A stretch of DNA of 64,000 bases from Croceicoccus sp. (lineage in GTDB: Bacteria > Pseudomonadota > Alphaproteobacteria > Sphingomonadales > Sphingomonadaceae). The stretch is from the NCBI GenBank assembly GCA_002694745.1, contig NZMY01000016.1, forward strand, positions 1 to 64,000. The letters run 5' to 3'. Shown one piece after another: positions 9,653 through 18,566 of this stretch. Under the pieces are notes generated by a model, which ran no database searches, was not told the origin of the DNA, and worked only from the letters and a program-made list of their open reading frames with translations. Every line of letters begins with the position of its first letter. Positions within the stretch are counted from its first letter, which is position 1. Both the position numbers and the translations under genes were made by a program.

Positions 9653-9865
9653 TCAGTCGGCAGCCGACAGATTGACGGCGCTGGCCTTGCCATTGCGGCC
9701 CATTTCGACTTCGTAGTTCAGGCGCTGTTCCTTATCGAGCGTCTGCATGCCAGCCGCCTGAACGGCCGAGATGTGAACGAAGCTGTCAGCCGAGCCATCG
9801 TCGGGCTGGATGAAACCATAACCCTTGTCGGAATTGAAGAATTTCACGGTGCCGGTCTTCGACAT
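9653..9865 (-). CDS. Cold-shock domain protein (CspA family)
   Basis: A 70-residue single cold-shock domain, the usual size. It has both RNA-binding motifs: KGYGFIQPDD (RNP1-like) and DSFVHIS (RNP2-like), after the invariant GTVKFFN opening. It binds single-stranded nucleic acid and acts as an RNA chaperone or antiterminator. AAGGAA precedes the ATG. More than 200 bases lie between it and the regulator gene upstream on the same strand, room for the long 5' leader typical of csp genes. Which of the several paralogues usual in alphaproteobacteria it is cannot be told. Confidence 0.95.
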   Translation of the reverse strand: MSKTGTVKFFNSDKGYGFIQPDDGSADSFVHISAVQAAGMQTLDKEQRLNYEVEMGRNGKASAVNLSAAD

Positions 9866-10099
9866 AAGATGTTCCTTTCAAGAACGTAGTAAGTGCTGCC
9901 GCGAAATGCAGCAGCGGTCGTGCGTAAAGTCGTCCAAGAAGAGGAAGTCGCCGTCTAATTTGCGCCAGGCTGCGATGGCAGTTTCTGGCGGTCGTCAAAT
10001 GCCGAAGTCCGTCGCAATTTTCGACGTCAGCGCAGCGGCAATAGCAGAGATTGCCGCGATGCCCTAATTTATAATGCCCCAATCATCGGCGTGCCCGGA

Positions 10100-11497
10100 T
10101 CATTCATCGGCAAAGGCGAACGGCACACCCGATTGGCGGTAATGGTCAAAGCGCAATTCGCGCCCCATCGGCGGGGCGGAGCGCGCGATGCATTGCGGGC
10201 GGTGGCAAAAGCGGCAGGCGATGCCGATGGGGGTCGCCTCCGCCGGATCGAACCGGTCCGCATAGGTAAGCTCGCCCGCGCGCGAATCGGCGCAGCACAG
10301 CGCCACCGCGCGGGTGATGCGCGGCGCGTCGAAGCTGCCCCCGCCCGAGATCACCGTGCGCGCAACCGAGACATAGCGTTCGCCGTCCGGCAGCTCGATG
10401 CGCTGGACCAGCACGTCGCCGGGGCGGTCGAACGCCTTGTGCACGTTCCACAGCGGACAGGCCCCGCCATGGCGGGCGAAGGGGAAACCCGCCCCGTCCA
10501 GCCGCTTCGACACATTGCCCGCGCGGTCGACACGGATGAAGAAGAAGGGCACGCCCTCCGCCCCCGGTTTCTGCAGCGTGGTCAGCCGGTGCGCGACCTG
10601 CTCATAGCTGACCTGAAATTCATAGGTCAGCGCATCGATGTCATAGCGCAGCCTTTTTGCGGCATCGAGGAACGGGCGATAGGGCATCAGCAGCGCGGCG
10701 GCCCAATACGATTCGAGCGCGCGGCGGGCCAGCACCTTGCCATTGTCGGTCTCGAACCGGCCCTCGGCAATGGCGGCCTCGATCTCCTTGCCGCATTCCA
10801 GCAGCGCGATCTGCAGCGCGAGCTGATAGCGCCGCGCCTTGTGGTCAAGCTGGCGCGAGAACAGCACGCGGCGGCGGTGATAATCGTACCAGCGGGTCGC
10901 GCCCATCAGCGTCTCGGGCGGCGCGAAGGATACCTCGATGCGGTGACGCTCGCGGATTCGCTCGATCATCGACGATACGTTGGGCAGATCCTGCGCGGCC
11001 AGCGCGGCGCTGTCGTCGAGCGCGGGGAAACAATTGCGCCGGGCGGCGAGGAAATTGCGGGCTTCCGCCACCGGGTCGGGCGCGGCGGCTCCGCCCTCAC
11101 CGCCGCCCTCCCTGCGAGCCGCCAGCGCCAGTTGCTCCTCGCCATAGGCGGTGTGCAGCCGCAGCAGCGCCTCGGCGAAACCGGGGAAGCTGGTGGCGAC
11201 ATCGGCGACGTCGAGCGCGGGCAGGTCGATGTCGGCAAAGATCGGATCGCGCAGCACCGCCTGTAACCGCGTCGTCGTCTCCTCGCTGTCGTCATTGGCA
11301 AGGTCGGCGATGTCGATACGGTAGGTGGTCGCGATATTGAGCAGCAACTCGGCCGTGACGGGACGCTGGTTGCGCTCCATCAGCGCGATATAGCTGGGCG
11401 AGATGTCAAGATCGGCGGCCATGTTGGCCTGCGTCAGCCCCAGTTCGCGCCGCATGCGCTTGAGCCTGGGGCCGAGATAGATCGCCTTGCGCGCCAT
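10100..11497 (-). CDS. ScfR/RamB-type short-chain fatty acyl-CoA regulator
   Basis: A 465-residue regulator with an N-terminal XRE helix-turn-helix (about residues 8-62; LGLTQANMAADLDISPSYIA), a middle IrrE-like part (YDYHRRRVLFS, LALQIALLE) and a C-terminal DUF2083 sensory domain containing a cysteine cluster (IACRFCHRPQC). Related proteins (RamB, PccR, MccR) sense acyl-CoA levels and control acetate, propionate and glyoxylate-cycle genes. It is divergent from isocitrate lyase, with three 8-bp-phased repeats in the gap, so direct control of aceA and itself is likely (inference). The start at 11497 fits the conserved MARKAIYLGPRLKR opening. The frame stays open 30 codons further upstream, into the aceA promoter, and I reject that extension. 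Confidence 0.88.
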   Translation of the reverse strand: MARKAIYLGPRLKRMRRELGLTQANMAADLDISPSYIALMERNQRPVTAELLLNIATTYRIDIADLANDDSEETTTRLQAVLRDPIFADIDLPALDVADVATSFPGFAEALLRLHTAYGEEQLALAARREGGGEGGAAAPDPVAEARNFLAARRNCFPALDDSAALAAQDLPNVSSMIERIRERHRIEVSFAPPETLMGATRWYDYHRRRVLFSRQLDHKARRYQLALQIALLECGKEIEAAIAEGRFETDNGKVLARRALESYWAAALLMPYRPFLDAAKRLRYDIDALTYEFQVSYEQVAHRLTTLQKPGAEGVPFFFIRVDRAGNVSKRLDGAGFPFARHGGACPLWNVHKAFDRPGDVLVQRIELPDGERYVSVARTVISGGGSFDAPRITRAVALCCADSRAGELTYADRFDPAEATPIGIACRFCHRPQCIARSAPPMGRELRFDHYRQSGVPFAFADE

Positions 11498-11513
11498 ATG
11501 TTCCGATCCGCGT

Positions 11514-11537
11514 GTGTACAGCTTTACAACTATACAA
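11514..11537. promoter_or_regulatory. Three 8-bp-phased repeats, probable operator between regulator and aceA
   Basis: The plus strand reads GTGTACAG, CTTTACAA, CTATACAA in direct succession. Each octamer matches the pattern (C/G)TnTACA(A/G), and the phase is exactly 8 bp. PccR/RamB-type regulators bind TTTGCAAA-like boxes, so these TTTACAA-type boxes are good candidates for the site of the divergent regulator. On the minus strand they overlap a weak -10-like TGTATA, 18 bases from TTGTCA. This would give autoregulation. A TTGACA at 11554-11559 faces aceA, but I see no good matching -10. Confidence 0.5.
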
Positions 11538-11667
11538 GCAAATCCAGTAAAGTTTGACAAGGGCACACCGTGCGCGGTGTCCGGCATGCGTTTGGCATTT
11601 CACAACACTGGTCATGCCCCCGGACGATTCGGGGCCGACGAACAAATTGCATGAGGGCCAAGAACGC

Positions 11668-13266
11668 ATGACCTACGCCGCCGAAATTCAGCGCCAGCGC
11701 GCCACCATCGCCAGCCTTGGCGAGAAATGGGCCGCGATCGATCCCGACATGGCCGCGCGCATGGCGGTGCAGAACCGCTTCCGCACCGGGCTCGACATCG
11801 CGCGTTACACTGCAAAGATCATGCGCGAGGACATGGCCGCCTATGACGCCGATCCCGCCAACTACACCCAGTCGCTGGGCTGCTGGCACGGGTTCATCGG
11901 GCAGCAGAAGATGATCTCGATCAAGAAGCATTTCGGCACCACCAAGGGGCGGTATCTGTACCTGTCCGGCTGGATGGTCGCGGCGCTTCGCAGCGAGTTC
12001 GGCCCCCTGCCCGACCAGTCGATGCACGAGAAGACCAGCGTTCCCGCGCTGATCGAGGAACTCTACACCTTCCTGCGGCAGGCCGATGCGCGCGAGCTGG
12101 GCATGATGTTCCGCGATCTGGACGCCGCCAAGGATGCGGGCGATGCGGTCACCACTCACCGCCTGCTGCGCGAGATCGACGAGCACCAGACCCATGTCGT
12201 GCCGATCATCGCCGACATCGACGCAGGCTTCGGCAATGCCGAAGCGACCTATCTGCTCGCCAAGAAGATGATCGAGGCCGGCGCCTGCGCCCTGCAGATC
12301 GAGAACCAGGTGTCGGACGAGAAGCAGTGCGGCCATCAGGACGGCAAGGTCACCGTTCCGCACGAGGACTTCTTGCAGAAGATCCGCGCGATCCGTTACG
12401 CGTTTCTTGAACTGGGGGTCGAGGACGGCATCATCGTCGCCCGCACCGACTCGCTGGGCGCGGGGCTGACCAAGCAGATCGCCTTCAGCAAGGAACCGGG
12501 CGATCTGGGCGACCAGTACAACGCGTTCCTCGATTGCGAGGAAGTCGATCCCTCGGACATCACCAACGGACAGGTCTTCATCAGCCGCGACGGCAAGCTG
12601 CTGGCGCCCAAGCGCCTGCCCTCGAACCTCTATCAGTTCCGCGCCGGGACCGGCGAGGATCGCTGCGTGCTCGACTGCATCACCGCGCTGGAGAACGGGG
12701 CGGACCTGCTGTGGATCGAGACCGAGAAGCCGCATATCGGCCAGATCGGCGGCATGGTGAACCGCATCCGCGAGGTCATTCCGAACGCCAAGCTGGTCTA
12801 TAACAACTCGCCCAGCTTCAACTGGACGCTGAACTTCCGCCAGCAGGTGTTCGATGCCTGGGAGGCCGAGGGACGCGACGTGTCCGCCTATGACAGGGCA
12901 AGGCTGATGAGCGTGGATTACGACGGCACCGATCTGGCGGACGAAGCCGACGAGCGCATCCGAACCTTCCAGAAGGACGCGGCGCGGGAAGCCGGGATCT
13001 TCCACCACCTCATCACCCTGCCGACCTATCACACGGCAGCCTTGTCGACCGACAATCTCGCCCGCGAATATTTCGGCGAGGCCGGGATGCTGGGCTACGT
13101 CAAAGGCGTCCAGCGCAAGGAAATCCGCGAAGGCATCGCCTGCGTGAAGCACCAGAACATGGCCGGATCCGACATCGGTGACGACCACAAGGAAGCCTTT
13201 GCCGGTGAGGCTGCTCTGAAAGCCGGCGGCAAGGACAACACGATGAACCAGTTCGCGGCGGCCTGA
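11668..13266 (+). CDS. aceA: Isocitrate lyase (long form)
   Basis: A 532-residue enzyme that splits isocitrate into glyoxylate and succinate, the first step of the glyoxylate shunt. It is the longer AceA class found in Pseudomonas and many alphaproteobacteria. The catalytic loop reads KQCGH (219-223) in place of the KKCGH of the E. coli enzyme, as is normal in this class. IIADIDAGFGN supplies the metal-binding aspartates, and NNSPSFNWTLNF is the substrate-binding segment. The start at 11668 is supported by GAGGG upstream and by the conserved MTYAAEIQ opening; the open frame to 11554 overlaps the operator. It is followed by a 50-residue protein and malate synthase, surely one operon. Confidence 0.96.
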   Translation: MTYAAEIQRQRATIASLGEKWAAIDPDMAARMAVQNRFRTGLDIARYTAKIMREDMAAYDADPANYTQSLGCWHGFIGQQKMISIKKHFGTTKGRYLYLSGWMVAALRSEFGPLPDQSMHEKTSVPALIEELYTFLRQADARELGMMFRDLDAAKDAGDAVTTHRLLREIDEHQTHVVPIIADIDAGFGNAEATYLLAKKMIEAGACALQIENQVSDEKQCGHQDGKVTVPHEDFLQKIRAIRYAFLELGVEDGIIVARTDSLGAGLTKQIAFSKEPGDLGDQYNAFLDCEEVDPSDITNGQVFISRDGKLLAPKRLPSNLYQFRAGTGEDRCVLDCITALENGADLLWIETEKPHIGQIGGMVNRIREVIPNAKLVYNNSPSFNWTLNFRQQVFDAWEAEGRDVSAYDRARLMSVDYDGTDLADEADERIRTFQKDAAREAGIFHHLITLPTYHTAALSTDNLAREYFGEAGMLGYVKGVQRKEIREGIACVKHQNMAGSDIGDDHKEAFAGEAALKAGGKDNTMNQFAAA

Positions 13267-13300
13267 ACCCGCCACGCGTTACGAAGAAAGGAGACTACCA

Positions 13301-13453
13301 ATGCCCGCACCCGCACTTGCCCGTCCGGTCTTCTCGACCGAGGATTCGCGCCTGATCCGCCGCGCCGTGGTGGAGTTCATCAAGAACAACCAGGACGATA
13401 TCGAAACGCCCAAGTTCGTGAATCTGCACCACCGCCTTGGCCGGATGGGCTGA
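13301..13453 (+). CDS. Conserved-looking 50-residue protein between aceA and malate synthase
   Basis: A 50-codon frame, MPAPALARPVFSTEDSRLIR followed by a helical charged stretch and ending HHRLGRMG. It has the best ribosome-binding site of the region, AAAGGAGA at 13287-13294, 6 bases before the ATG. It lies 34 bases after aceA and 73 before glcB on the same strand. The predicted content is one amphipathic helix (about 14-31) and a basic His/Arg tail. There is no signal peptide or membrane segment. I do not recognise its function. Its place inside the glyoxylate operon suggests a small regulator or partner of one of the two enzymes (inference). Confidence 0.75.
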   Translation: MPAPALARPVFSTEDSRLIRRAVVEFIKNNQDDIETPKFVNLHHRLGRMG

Positions 13454-13526
13454 ACCACGACATAAATAGAAGACGTACCGCGCCCCGGTGCCGACGCACC
13501 GGGGCCGCGCACAGGAAGGACGAATT

Positions 13527-15662
13527 ATGCTGACCGATTTGCACCACGACGACGCGACGTCCGGCGGGGAGGCCGGGACCGTTACGCGAGCCGGGCTGCA
13601 AGTCGACCGGTCCCTGGCGAGCTTCGTGGAAAATGAAGCCATGCCGGGGACCGGCATTACCGCCGACGCCTTCTGGAAAGGTCTGGCGGACATCGCCGCC
13701 CGGTTCGAGCCGCGCAATCGCGACCTGCTGGTCACGCGCGACCGGTTGCAGGCCGAAATCGACGGGTGGCACCGCGAGAACCCCGGCGCCGCCAGCGGCG
13801 CGCCCGAGGCGTTCCTGCGCGAAATCGGCTATCTGGTGCCAGAGCCCGCGCCCTTCACCATCGGCACGACAGGCGTCGATCCCGAGATCGCCGAGGTCGC
13901 GGGCGCGCAGCTGGTCGTGCCGGTGCTGAACGCGCGGTTCCTGCTCAACGCCGCCAATGCGCGCTGGGGCAGCCTGTACGATGCGCTCTATGGCACCGAT
14001 GCGCTGGATGGCACGCTGCCGCAGGGCAAGGCCTATGACGAGGCGCGCGGCGCGCAGGTCATCGCATGGGCCAAGGCTTTTCTGGACGAGGCGGTTCCGC
14101 TGGCCGAAGGGTCGTGGGACGCGTGGACCGGCGGCACACCGCAACTGGCCGATCCCGCACAATATGTCGGCATGTGCGGCGACAACATCCTGCTGCGCCA
14201 CAACGGCCTGCATATCGAGCTGGTGATCGACCCCGGCCATTCGATCGGCCGGAACGACCCCGCCGGCATCGCGGATATCGAGCTGGAATCGGCACTGACC
14301 ACAATCGTCGATCTGGAAGATTCGGTCGCCGCCGTCGATGCGTCCGACAAGACCGCGGCCTATCGCAACTGGCTGGGGATCGTCCGGTCCGACCTGACCG
14401 CCGAGTTCAGCAAGAACGGCGAGACGATGATCCGCCGCGCCAGCCCAGACCGGACCTATACCACCGACACAGGCGAGCTGACGCTGCCCGGGCGCAGCCT
14501 GCTGCTGGTCCGCAATGTCGGCCACCTGATGCGCAATCCCGCGATCCGCCTGCCGAACGGCAGCGAGATTCCCGAGGGCATCATGGACGCGGCGATCACC
14601 AGCCTGATCGCCCTGCATGATCTGAAGGGTCTGGGCCAGAACACCAACAGCCGCGCCGGATCGGTGTATATCGTGAAGCCCAAGATGCACGGGCCCGAGG
14701 AATGCGCGTTCACCAACGACCTGTTCAACGCGGTGGAGGACATGCTGGGCCTGACTCGCCACACCATCAAGGTCGGCGTCATGGACGAGGAGCGCCGCAC
14801 CAGCGCCAATCTGGCGGCCTGCATCCATGCGGTGAAGGACCGCGTGTTCTTCATCAACACCGGCTTCCTCGACCGGACGGGGGACGAGATCCACACCTCG
14901 ATGCTGGCAGGGCCGATGCTGCGCAAGGGCGCGATCAAGCAGGCGGAATGGATCAGGGCGTATGAGGATCGCAACGTCCAGATCGGGCTTGCCTGCGGCT
15001 TTTCGGGCCGCGCGCAGATCGGCAAGGGCATGTGGGCCGCGCCCGACCGGATGCAGGCGATGCTGGCCGAGAAGATCGGCCATCCGCAAAGCGGCGCGAC
15101 GACCGCCTGGGTGCCCTCGCCCACGGCGGCCACGCTGCATGCCACCCATTACCACCGCTGCGACGTCGCCGCGCGGCAGGCCGAGCGCGCGAAGGAAAGC
15201 ATCGCGCCGCTGTCCGCCCTGCTGACCGTGCCGCTGGCGGGCGGCGCAAACTGGTCGGAGGATGAGATTCGCGAGGAAGTCGACAACAACAGCCAGGGCA
15301 TATTGGGTTATGTCGTGCGCTGGATCGATCAGGGCGTCGGCTGTTCCAAGGTGCCCGACATCCACGACGTCGGGCTTATGGAAGACCGCGCCACGCTACG
15401 CATTTCCAGCCAGCACCTTGCCAACTGGCTGGAGCATGGCGTGATCGACCGCGACATGGTCGAGGCCGCGCTGTGGCGCATGGCCGAGGTGGTGGACCGC
15501 CAGAACGCGGGCGATCCGTCCTATCAGCCGATGACGGCGCGCGGGCGCGACTGCCTGCCGATCAGGGCCTCGCGCGCGCTGATCCTCGAAGGGCGCGAGC
15601 AGCCCAGCGGCTATACCGAACCGGTTCTGCACCGCCTGCGCGCAGAGGCCAAGCACGGCTGA
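13527..15662 (+). CDS. glcB: Malate synthase G
   Basis: A 711-residue cytoplasmic enzyme that condenses glyoxylate with acetyl-CoA to malate, completing the glyoxylate shunt. The length and the extra N-terminal clasp domain mark the G isoform rather than the short A form. Visible landmarks are [19 protein letters not shown] (metal-binding Glu/Asp region), the [15 protein letters not shown] segment, [30 protein letters not shown] and the late [21 protein letters not shown] region. AGGAAGGA at 13512-13519 supports the ATG at 13527. It is the last gene of the aceA operon and is followed by a strong hairpin. Confidence 0.97.
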   Translation: MLTDLHHDDATSGGEAGTVTRAGLQVDRSLASFVENEAMPGTGITADAFWKGLADIAARFEPRNRDLLVTRDRLQAEIDGWHRENPGAASGAPEAFLREIGYLVPEPAPFTIGTTGVDPEIAEVAGAQLVVPVLNARFLLNAANARWGSLYDALYGTDALDGTLPQGKAYDEARGAQVIAWAKAFLDEAVPLAEGSWDAWTGGTPQLADPAQYVGMCGDNILLRHNGLHIELVIDPGHSIGRNDPAGIADIELESALTTIVDLEDSVAAVDASDKTAAYRNWLGIVRSDLTAEFSKNGETMIRRASPDRTYTTDTGELTLPGRSLLLVRNVGHLMRNPAIRLPNGSEIPEGIMDAAITSLIALHDLKGLGQNTNSRAGSVYIVKPKMHGPEECAFTNDLFNAVEDMLGLTRHTIKVGVMDEERRTSANLAACIHAVKDRVFFINTGFLDRTGDEIHTSMLAGPMLRKGAIKQAEWIRAYEDRNVQIGLACGFSGRAQIGKGMWAAPDRMQAMLAEKIGHPQSGATTAWVPSPTAATLHATHYHRCDVAARQAERAKESIAPLSALLTVPLAGGANWSEDEIREEVDNNSQGILGYVVRWIDQGVGCSKVPDIHDVGLMEDRATLRISSQHLANWLEHGVIDRDMVEAALWRMAEVVDRQNAGDPSYQPMTARGRDCLPIRASRALILEGREQPSGYTEPVLHRLRAEAKHG

Positions 15663-15693
15663 GATTTGCTTCGGAAGGAGAGCCCGAAGCATC

Positions 15694-15744
15694 CCGCCCG
15701 CGCTGGACCCGGACATCATCCGGCGACCGGCGCGGGCGGATTTT
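15694..15744 (+). terminator. Rho-independent terminator after glcB
   Basis: A perfect 10-bp stem, CCGCCCGCGC (15694-15703) and GCGCGGGCGG (15730-15739), followed by ATTTT. The 26-base loop has its own short CCGG/CCGG pairing. It lies 31 bases after the glcB stop and fits the end of the aceA-glcB operon. Confidence 0.75.
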
Positions 15745-15788
15745 CATGATCGTTCGAAGGCGGCGGGGCAAAAGCCTGTCCGCCGCCC

Positions 15789-17267
15789 TTGGGCCTTCGC
15801 CCGCCAGCCGCTAACCCGCTGTCAGTGGATTCGCATATTGTCATAGGTCAGGACGCGCACGGGGCAGATGTGCGCGTCGATATGGAGGAGCTGCTCGCCA
15901 CGCGCCTGCTGGTGCAAGGCAATTCCGGCTCGGGCAAGTCGCACCTGCTGCGCCGCCTGCTGGAAGAGAGCGCGGGCATGGTGCAGCAGATCATCATCGA
16001 CCCTGAGGGCGACTTCGCCTCGCTGTCCGATCATTTCGGCCATGTGGTGATCGATGCCAGCGCGCATTCGGCGGCGGAGATCGTGGCGCTGGCCGCCCGG
16101 GTGCGCGAGCACCGGGCCTCGGTCGTGCTGGGGCTGGACGGGCTGGACGTCGAATTGCAGATCCGCTGTTCGGCGCAGTTCCTGAATGCCTTGTTCGATG
16201 CTCCGCGCGAACACTGGTTTCCCGCGCTGGTCGTGGTGGACGAGGCGCAGATGTTCGCCCCCTCCGCCAGCGGCGAGATGGCCGAGGATACGCGCCGCCT
16301 GTCGCTGGGCGCGATGACGAATCTGATGTGCCGGGGCCGCAAGCGCGGCCTTGCGGGCATCGTCGCGACGCAGCGGCTGGCCAAGCTGGCCAAGAACGTC
16401 GCGGCGGAGGCGTCGAACTTTCTGATGGGGCGCACATTCCTCGACATCGACATGCAGCGCGCCGCCGATTTGCTGGGCATGGAACGCAGGCAGGCCGAGC
16501 AGATCCGCGATCTTGAGCGCGGGCGATTCCTGGGCCTTGGTCCCGCGATCACCCGCCGCCCGGTGGCGATCAGGATCGGGCCGGTGAAATCGGGATCGCG
16601 GGTCAATGCCAGCGCGCTGGTCCCGCTGCCCTCCGCCGCGCCCGAGGAGATGGAAGCGCTGCTGCACAAGGAGCTGGACAAGGCTCTTCCCCCGCCGCCC
16701 CCTCCCCCGCCGCCGCGGCAGGATCCGGAGGAACTGGCTCGCCGCATGCAGCCTGCCGCCGCCCAGCCGCGCGCCGTTTCGGGCGGGCCTGCCGCGCCAG
16801 CCGCACCTGCCGCGAACGACGAGATGCTGGAAGAGATCCTGGCCGATCTGGCGAGCGATGCGACCATCACCTTCCAGCCCGCCGCCAGCCAGTTCCAGAG
16901 CTTCATGATGGCCTGCCGCCGCAGGGGCGCGACCGCCGCGCTGCTGGACATGGCGGCGTTCCGGCGGCGCTTCGCCATCGCGGTCGCAGGGCTGGACGGG
17001 CTGGACGAGGACATGCGCGAGCGTGTGCTGGAACTGGGCACGCAGGTCGACGACGATCTGCTCGCGCCCTTCCTGCTGATCGCGCGATCGGCGGCGCAGG
17101 GCATGGAATCGCCTGACGAAGAGGAATTGTCGCGCGCCTATGGCACCAGCTCTCCGGGCCGCATCCGGCGGCTGCTGGAGCATCTGGAACGCAAGGGCCT
17201 TATCGTCACGCGCGAGGATTACGGCGGCGGGCGCACGATCAACGTGCCCGGCTTAGAGCTGGCCTAG
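15789..17267 (+). CDS. HerA/DUF87-type ATPase
   Basis: A 492-residue P-loop ATPase. The Walker A motif is VQGNSGSGKSHLLRR (about 42-56), Walker B is LVVVDEAQMFAP (about 147-158), and a later GIVATQRLAKL matches the sensor region of HerA/FtsK-like ATPases of the DUF87 group. A proline run (about 297-308) and an Ala/Pro linker separate the ATPase from a C-terminal part that ends in a winged-helix-like GRIRRLLEHLERKGLIVTRE. Relatives are DNA translocases or helicases, but no NurA-like nuclease is nearby, so the role is open. The start is uncertain: TTG at 15789 or GTG at 15825, neither with a clear ribosome-binding site. Confidence 0.75.
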   Translation: MGLRPPAANPLSVDSHIVIGQDAHGADVRVDMEELLATRLLVQGNSGSGKSHLLRRLLEESAGMVQQIIIDPEGDFASLSDHFGHVVIDASAHSAAEIVALAARVREHRASVVLGLDGLDVELQIRCSAQFLNALFDAPREHWFPALVVVDEAQMFAPSASGEMAEDTRRLSLGAMTNLMCRGRKRGLAGIVATQRLAKLAKNVAAEASNFLMGRTFLDIDMQRAADLLGMERRQAEQIRDLERGRFLGLGPAITRRPVAIRIGPVKSGSRVNASALVPLPSAAPEEMEALLHKELDKALPPPPPPPPPRQDPEELARRMQPAAAQPRAVSGGPAAPAAPAANDEMLEEILADLASDATITFQPAASQFQSFMMACRRRGATAALLDMAAFRRRFAIAVAGLDGLDEDMRERVLELGTQVDDDLLAPFLLIARSAAQGMESPDEEELSRAYGTSSPGRIRRLLEHLERKGLIVTREDYGGGRTINVPGLELA

Positions 17268-18553
17268 GCCTCTTCGACCCAGCCCTTGCGCAGGCCCGGC
17301 CCCGCAAGTAGCATCAGCACGCCCGCCAGCAGGTAGAGCGACAGGCCGAACAGCATCGAATAGCGCAGCGCCTCGTCCCCATAGACCGGCACCAGCAGGG
17401 TCGAGACCTGACCCAGCGCATAGATGCCTCCGCCGAGGCCAATGAGATTGTTGATCAGCAGGAACAGCGCCGAAGCGGTCGCCCGCGCGGGCGGAGGGAC
17501 GAGGTGCTGCACCGCCGACAGCACCGGCCCCAGCCACACATAGACCAGCGCCTGCGGCACGATGAACAGCGCAAAGGCGAGCAGCACGCTGCCGCTCATG
17601 ATGCCGAGCGCGAACAAGGGTGCGCCGATCAGGAACGCGCCCGCCGGCACCCATGCGAACCACGCCCGGTCGCGTCCGCCCAGCCGGTCGCTGATCCAGC
17701 CGCCCAGCAACATGCCCGCCACGCCGCCGATCAGCAGGACGAGGCCGAAGAACCACGCCGATTGCATCAGGTCGAGCCCGAAGCTTCTCTGCAGCAGGCT
17801 GGGCAGCCAGAAGGCGAGGCCATAGCCGCACATCGAGCTGGATGCCGCGCCAAAGGACAGGAACCAGAACGCGGGCTTCCTGGCCAGCAGGCGGGCGGTG
17901 TCGGCAAGGCGGGGCTTGGCCATCACCGGCTCGCCCGGTGCGACCTGCGGGCGGTTGTCGCGTACCAGCAGGCGGAAGACGGGGGCAATGATGATGCCAA
18001 GCACGCCGACCACCAGAAACGCCATGCGCCAGTCGACCCGCGCCGCGATATAGCCGCCCGCCAGCACGCCCGCCGCCGATCCCAGCGGGATGCCCAGCGA
18101 ATAGACCGACAGCGCGAAGGCCCGCCGGTTCGACGGGAAGTAATCCCCAATCAGCGCATAGGAAGGCGCGACGCCCCCCGCCTCTCCGATGCCGACGCCC
18201 AGCCGCGCGAGGAAGATGTGCCAGAACCCCTGCGCCAGCGCGCAGGCCGCGGTAAAGCCGCTCCACAGCACCAGCGACACGGTGATGACCCAGCTGCGGC
18301 TGGTTCGGTCGGCCAGCGCGGCCAGCGGCACCGCCAGCGTGGAATAGAGCAGCGCGAAGGCCAGCCCGCCGAGGATGCCCATCTGCGCATCCGACAGGTC
18401 GAGATCCGCCTGAATCGGTGCGGCGAGGATCGCCAGGATCTGCCGGTCGATGAAGTTGAAGATATAGACGACCAGCAGCATCGCCAGCACCACGTTCGGG
18501 CGCGACTTGCGGGCGGCGCTCGTGGGTGCAGTCATGGGGGCGGCTGCGGTCAT
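17264..18553 (-). CDS. MFS transporter (spinster-like)
   Basis: A 429-residue inner-membrane transporter of the major facilitator superfamily with 12 hydrophobic segments. The loop 2-3 signature is LADRTSRSWVI, and YIFNFIDRQILAILAAPIQ in helix 1 is typical of the spinster-like subgroup common in sphingomonads. GVGIGEAGGVAPSYALIGDYFP is the conserved helix 4-5 region. It is the third gene of the TonB receptor-hydrolase-MFS operon, 13 bases after the hydrolase. It probably carries the receptor's cargo or its hydrolysis product across the inner membrane (inference). Its stop overlaps that of the convergent ATPase: both use the palindrome CTAG at 17264-17267. Confidence 0.87.
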   Translation of the reverse strand: MTAAAPMTAPTSAARKSRPNVVLAMLLVVYIFNFIDRQILAILAAPIQADLDLSDAQMGILGGLAFALLYSTLAVPLAALADRTSRSWVITVSLVLWSGFTAACALAQGFWHIFLARLGVGIGEAGGVAPSYALIGDYFPSNRRAFALSVYSLGIPLGSAAGVLAGGYIAARVDWRMAFLVVGVLGIIIAPVFRLLVRDNRPQVAPGEPVMAKPRLADTARLLARKPAFWFLSFGAASSSMCGYGLAFWLPSLLQRSFGLDLMQSAWFFGLVLLIGGVAGMLLGGWISDRLGGRDRAWFAWVPAGAFLIGAPLFALGIMSGSVLLAFALFIVPQALVYVWLGPVLSAVQHLVPPPARATASALFLLINNLIGLGGGIYALGQVSTLLVPVYGDEALRYSMLFGLSLYLLAGVLMLLAGPGLRKGWVEEA

Positions 18554-18566
18554 GCGCGGAAACCCA

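Noticed and set aside
16670-16730. Frameshift in the proline run of the HerA-like gene
   Set aside because: The frame stays open across it and continues into a plausible winged-helix end, so the run is a linker.
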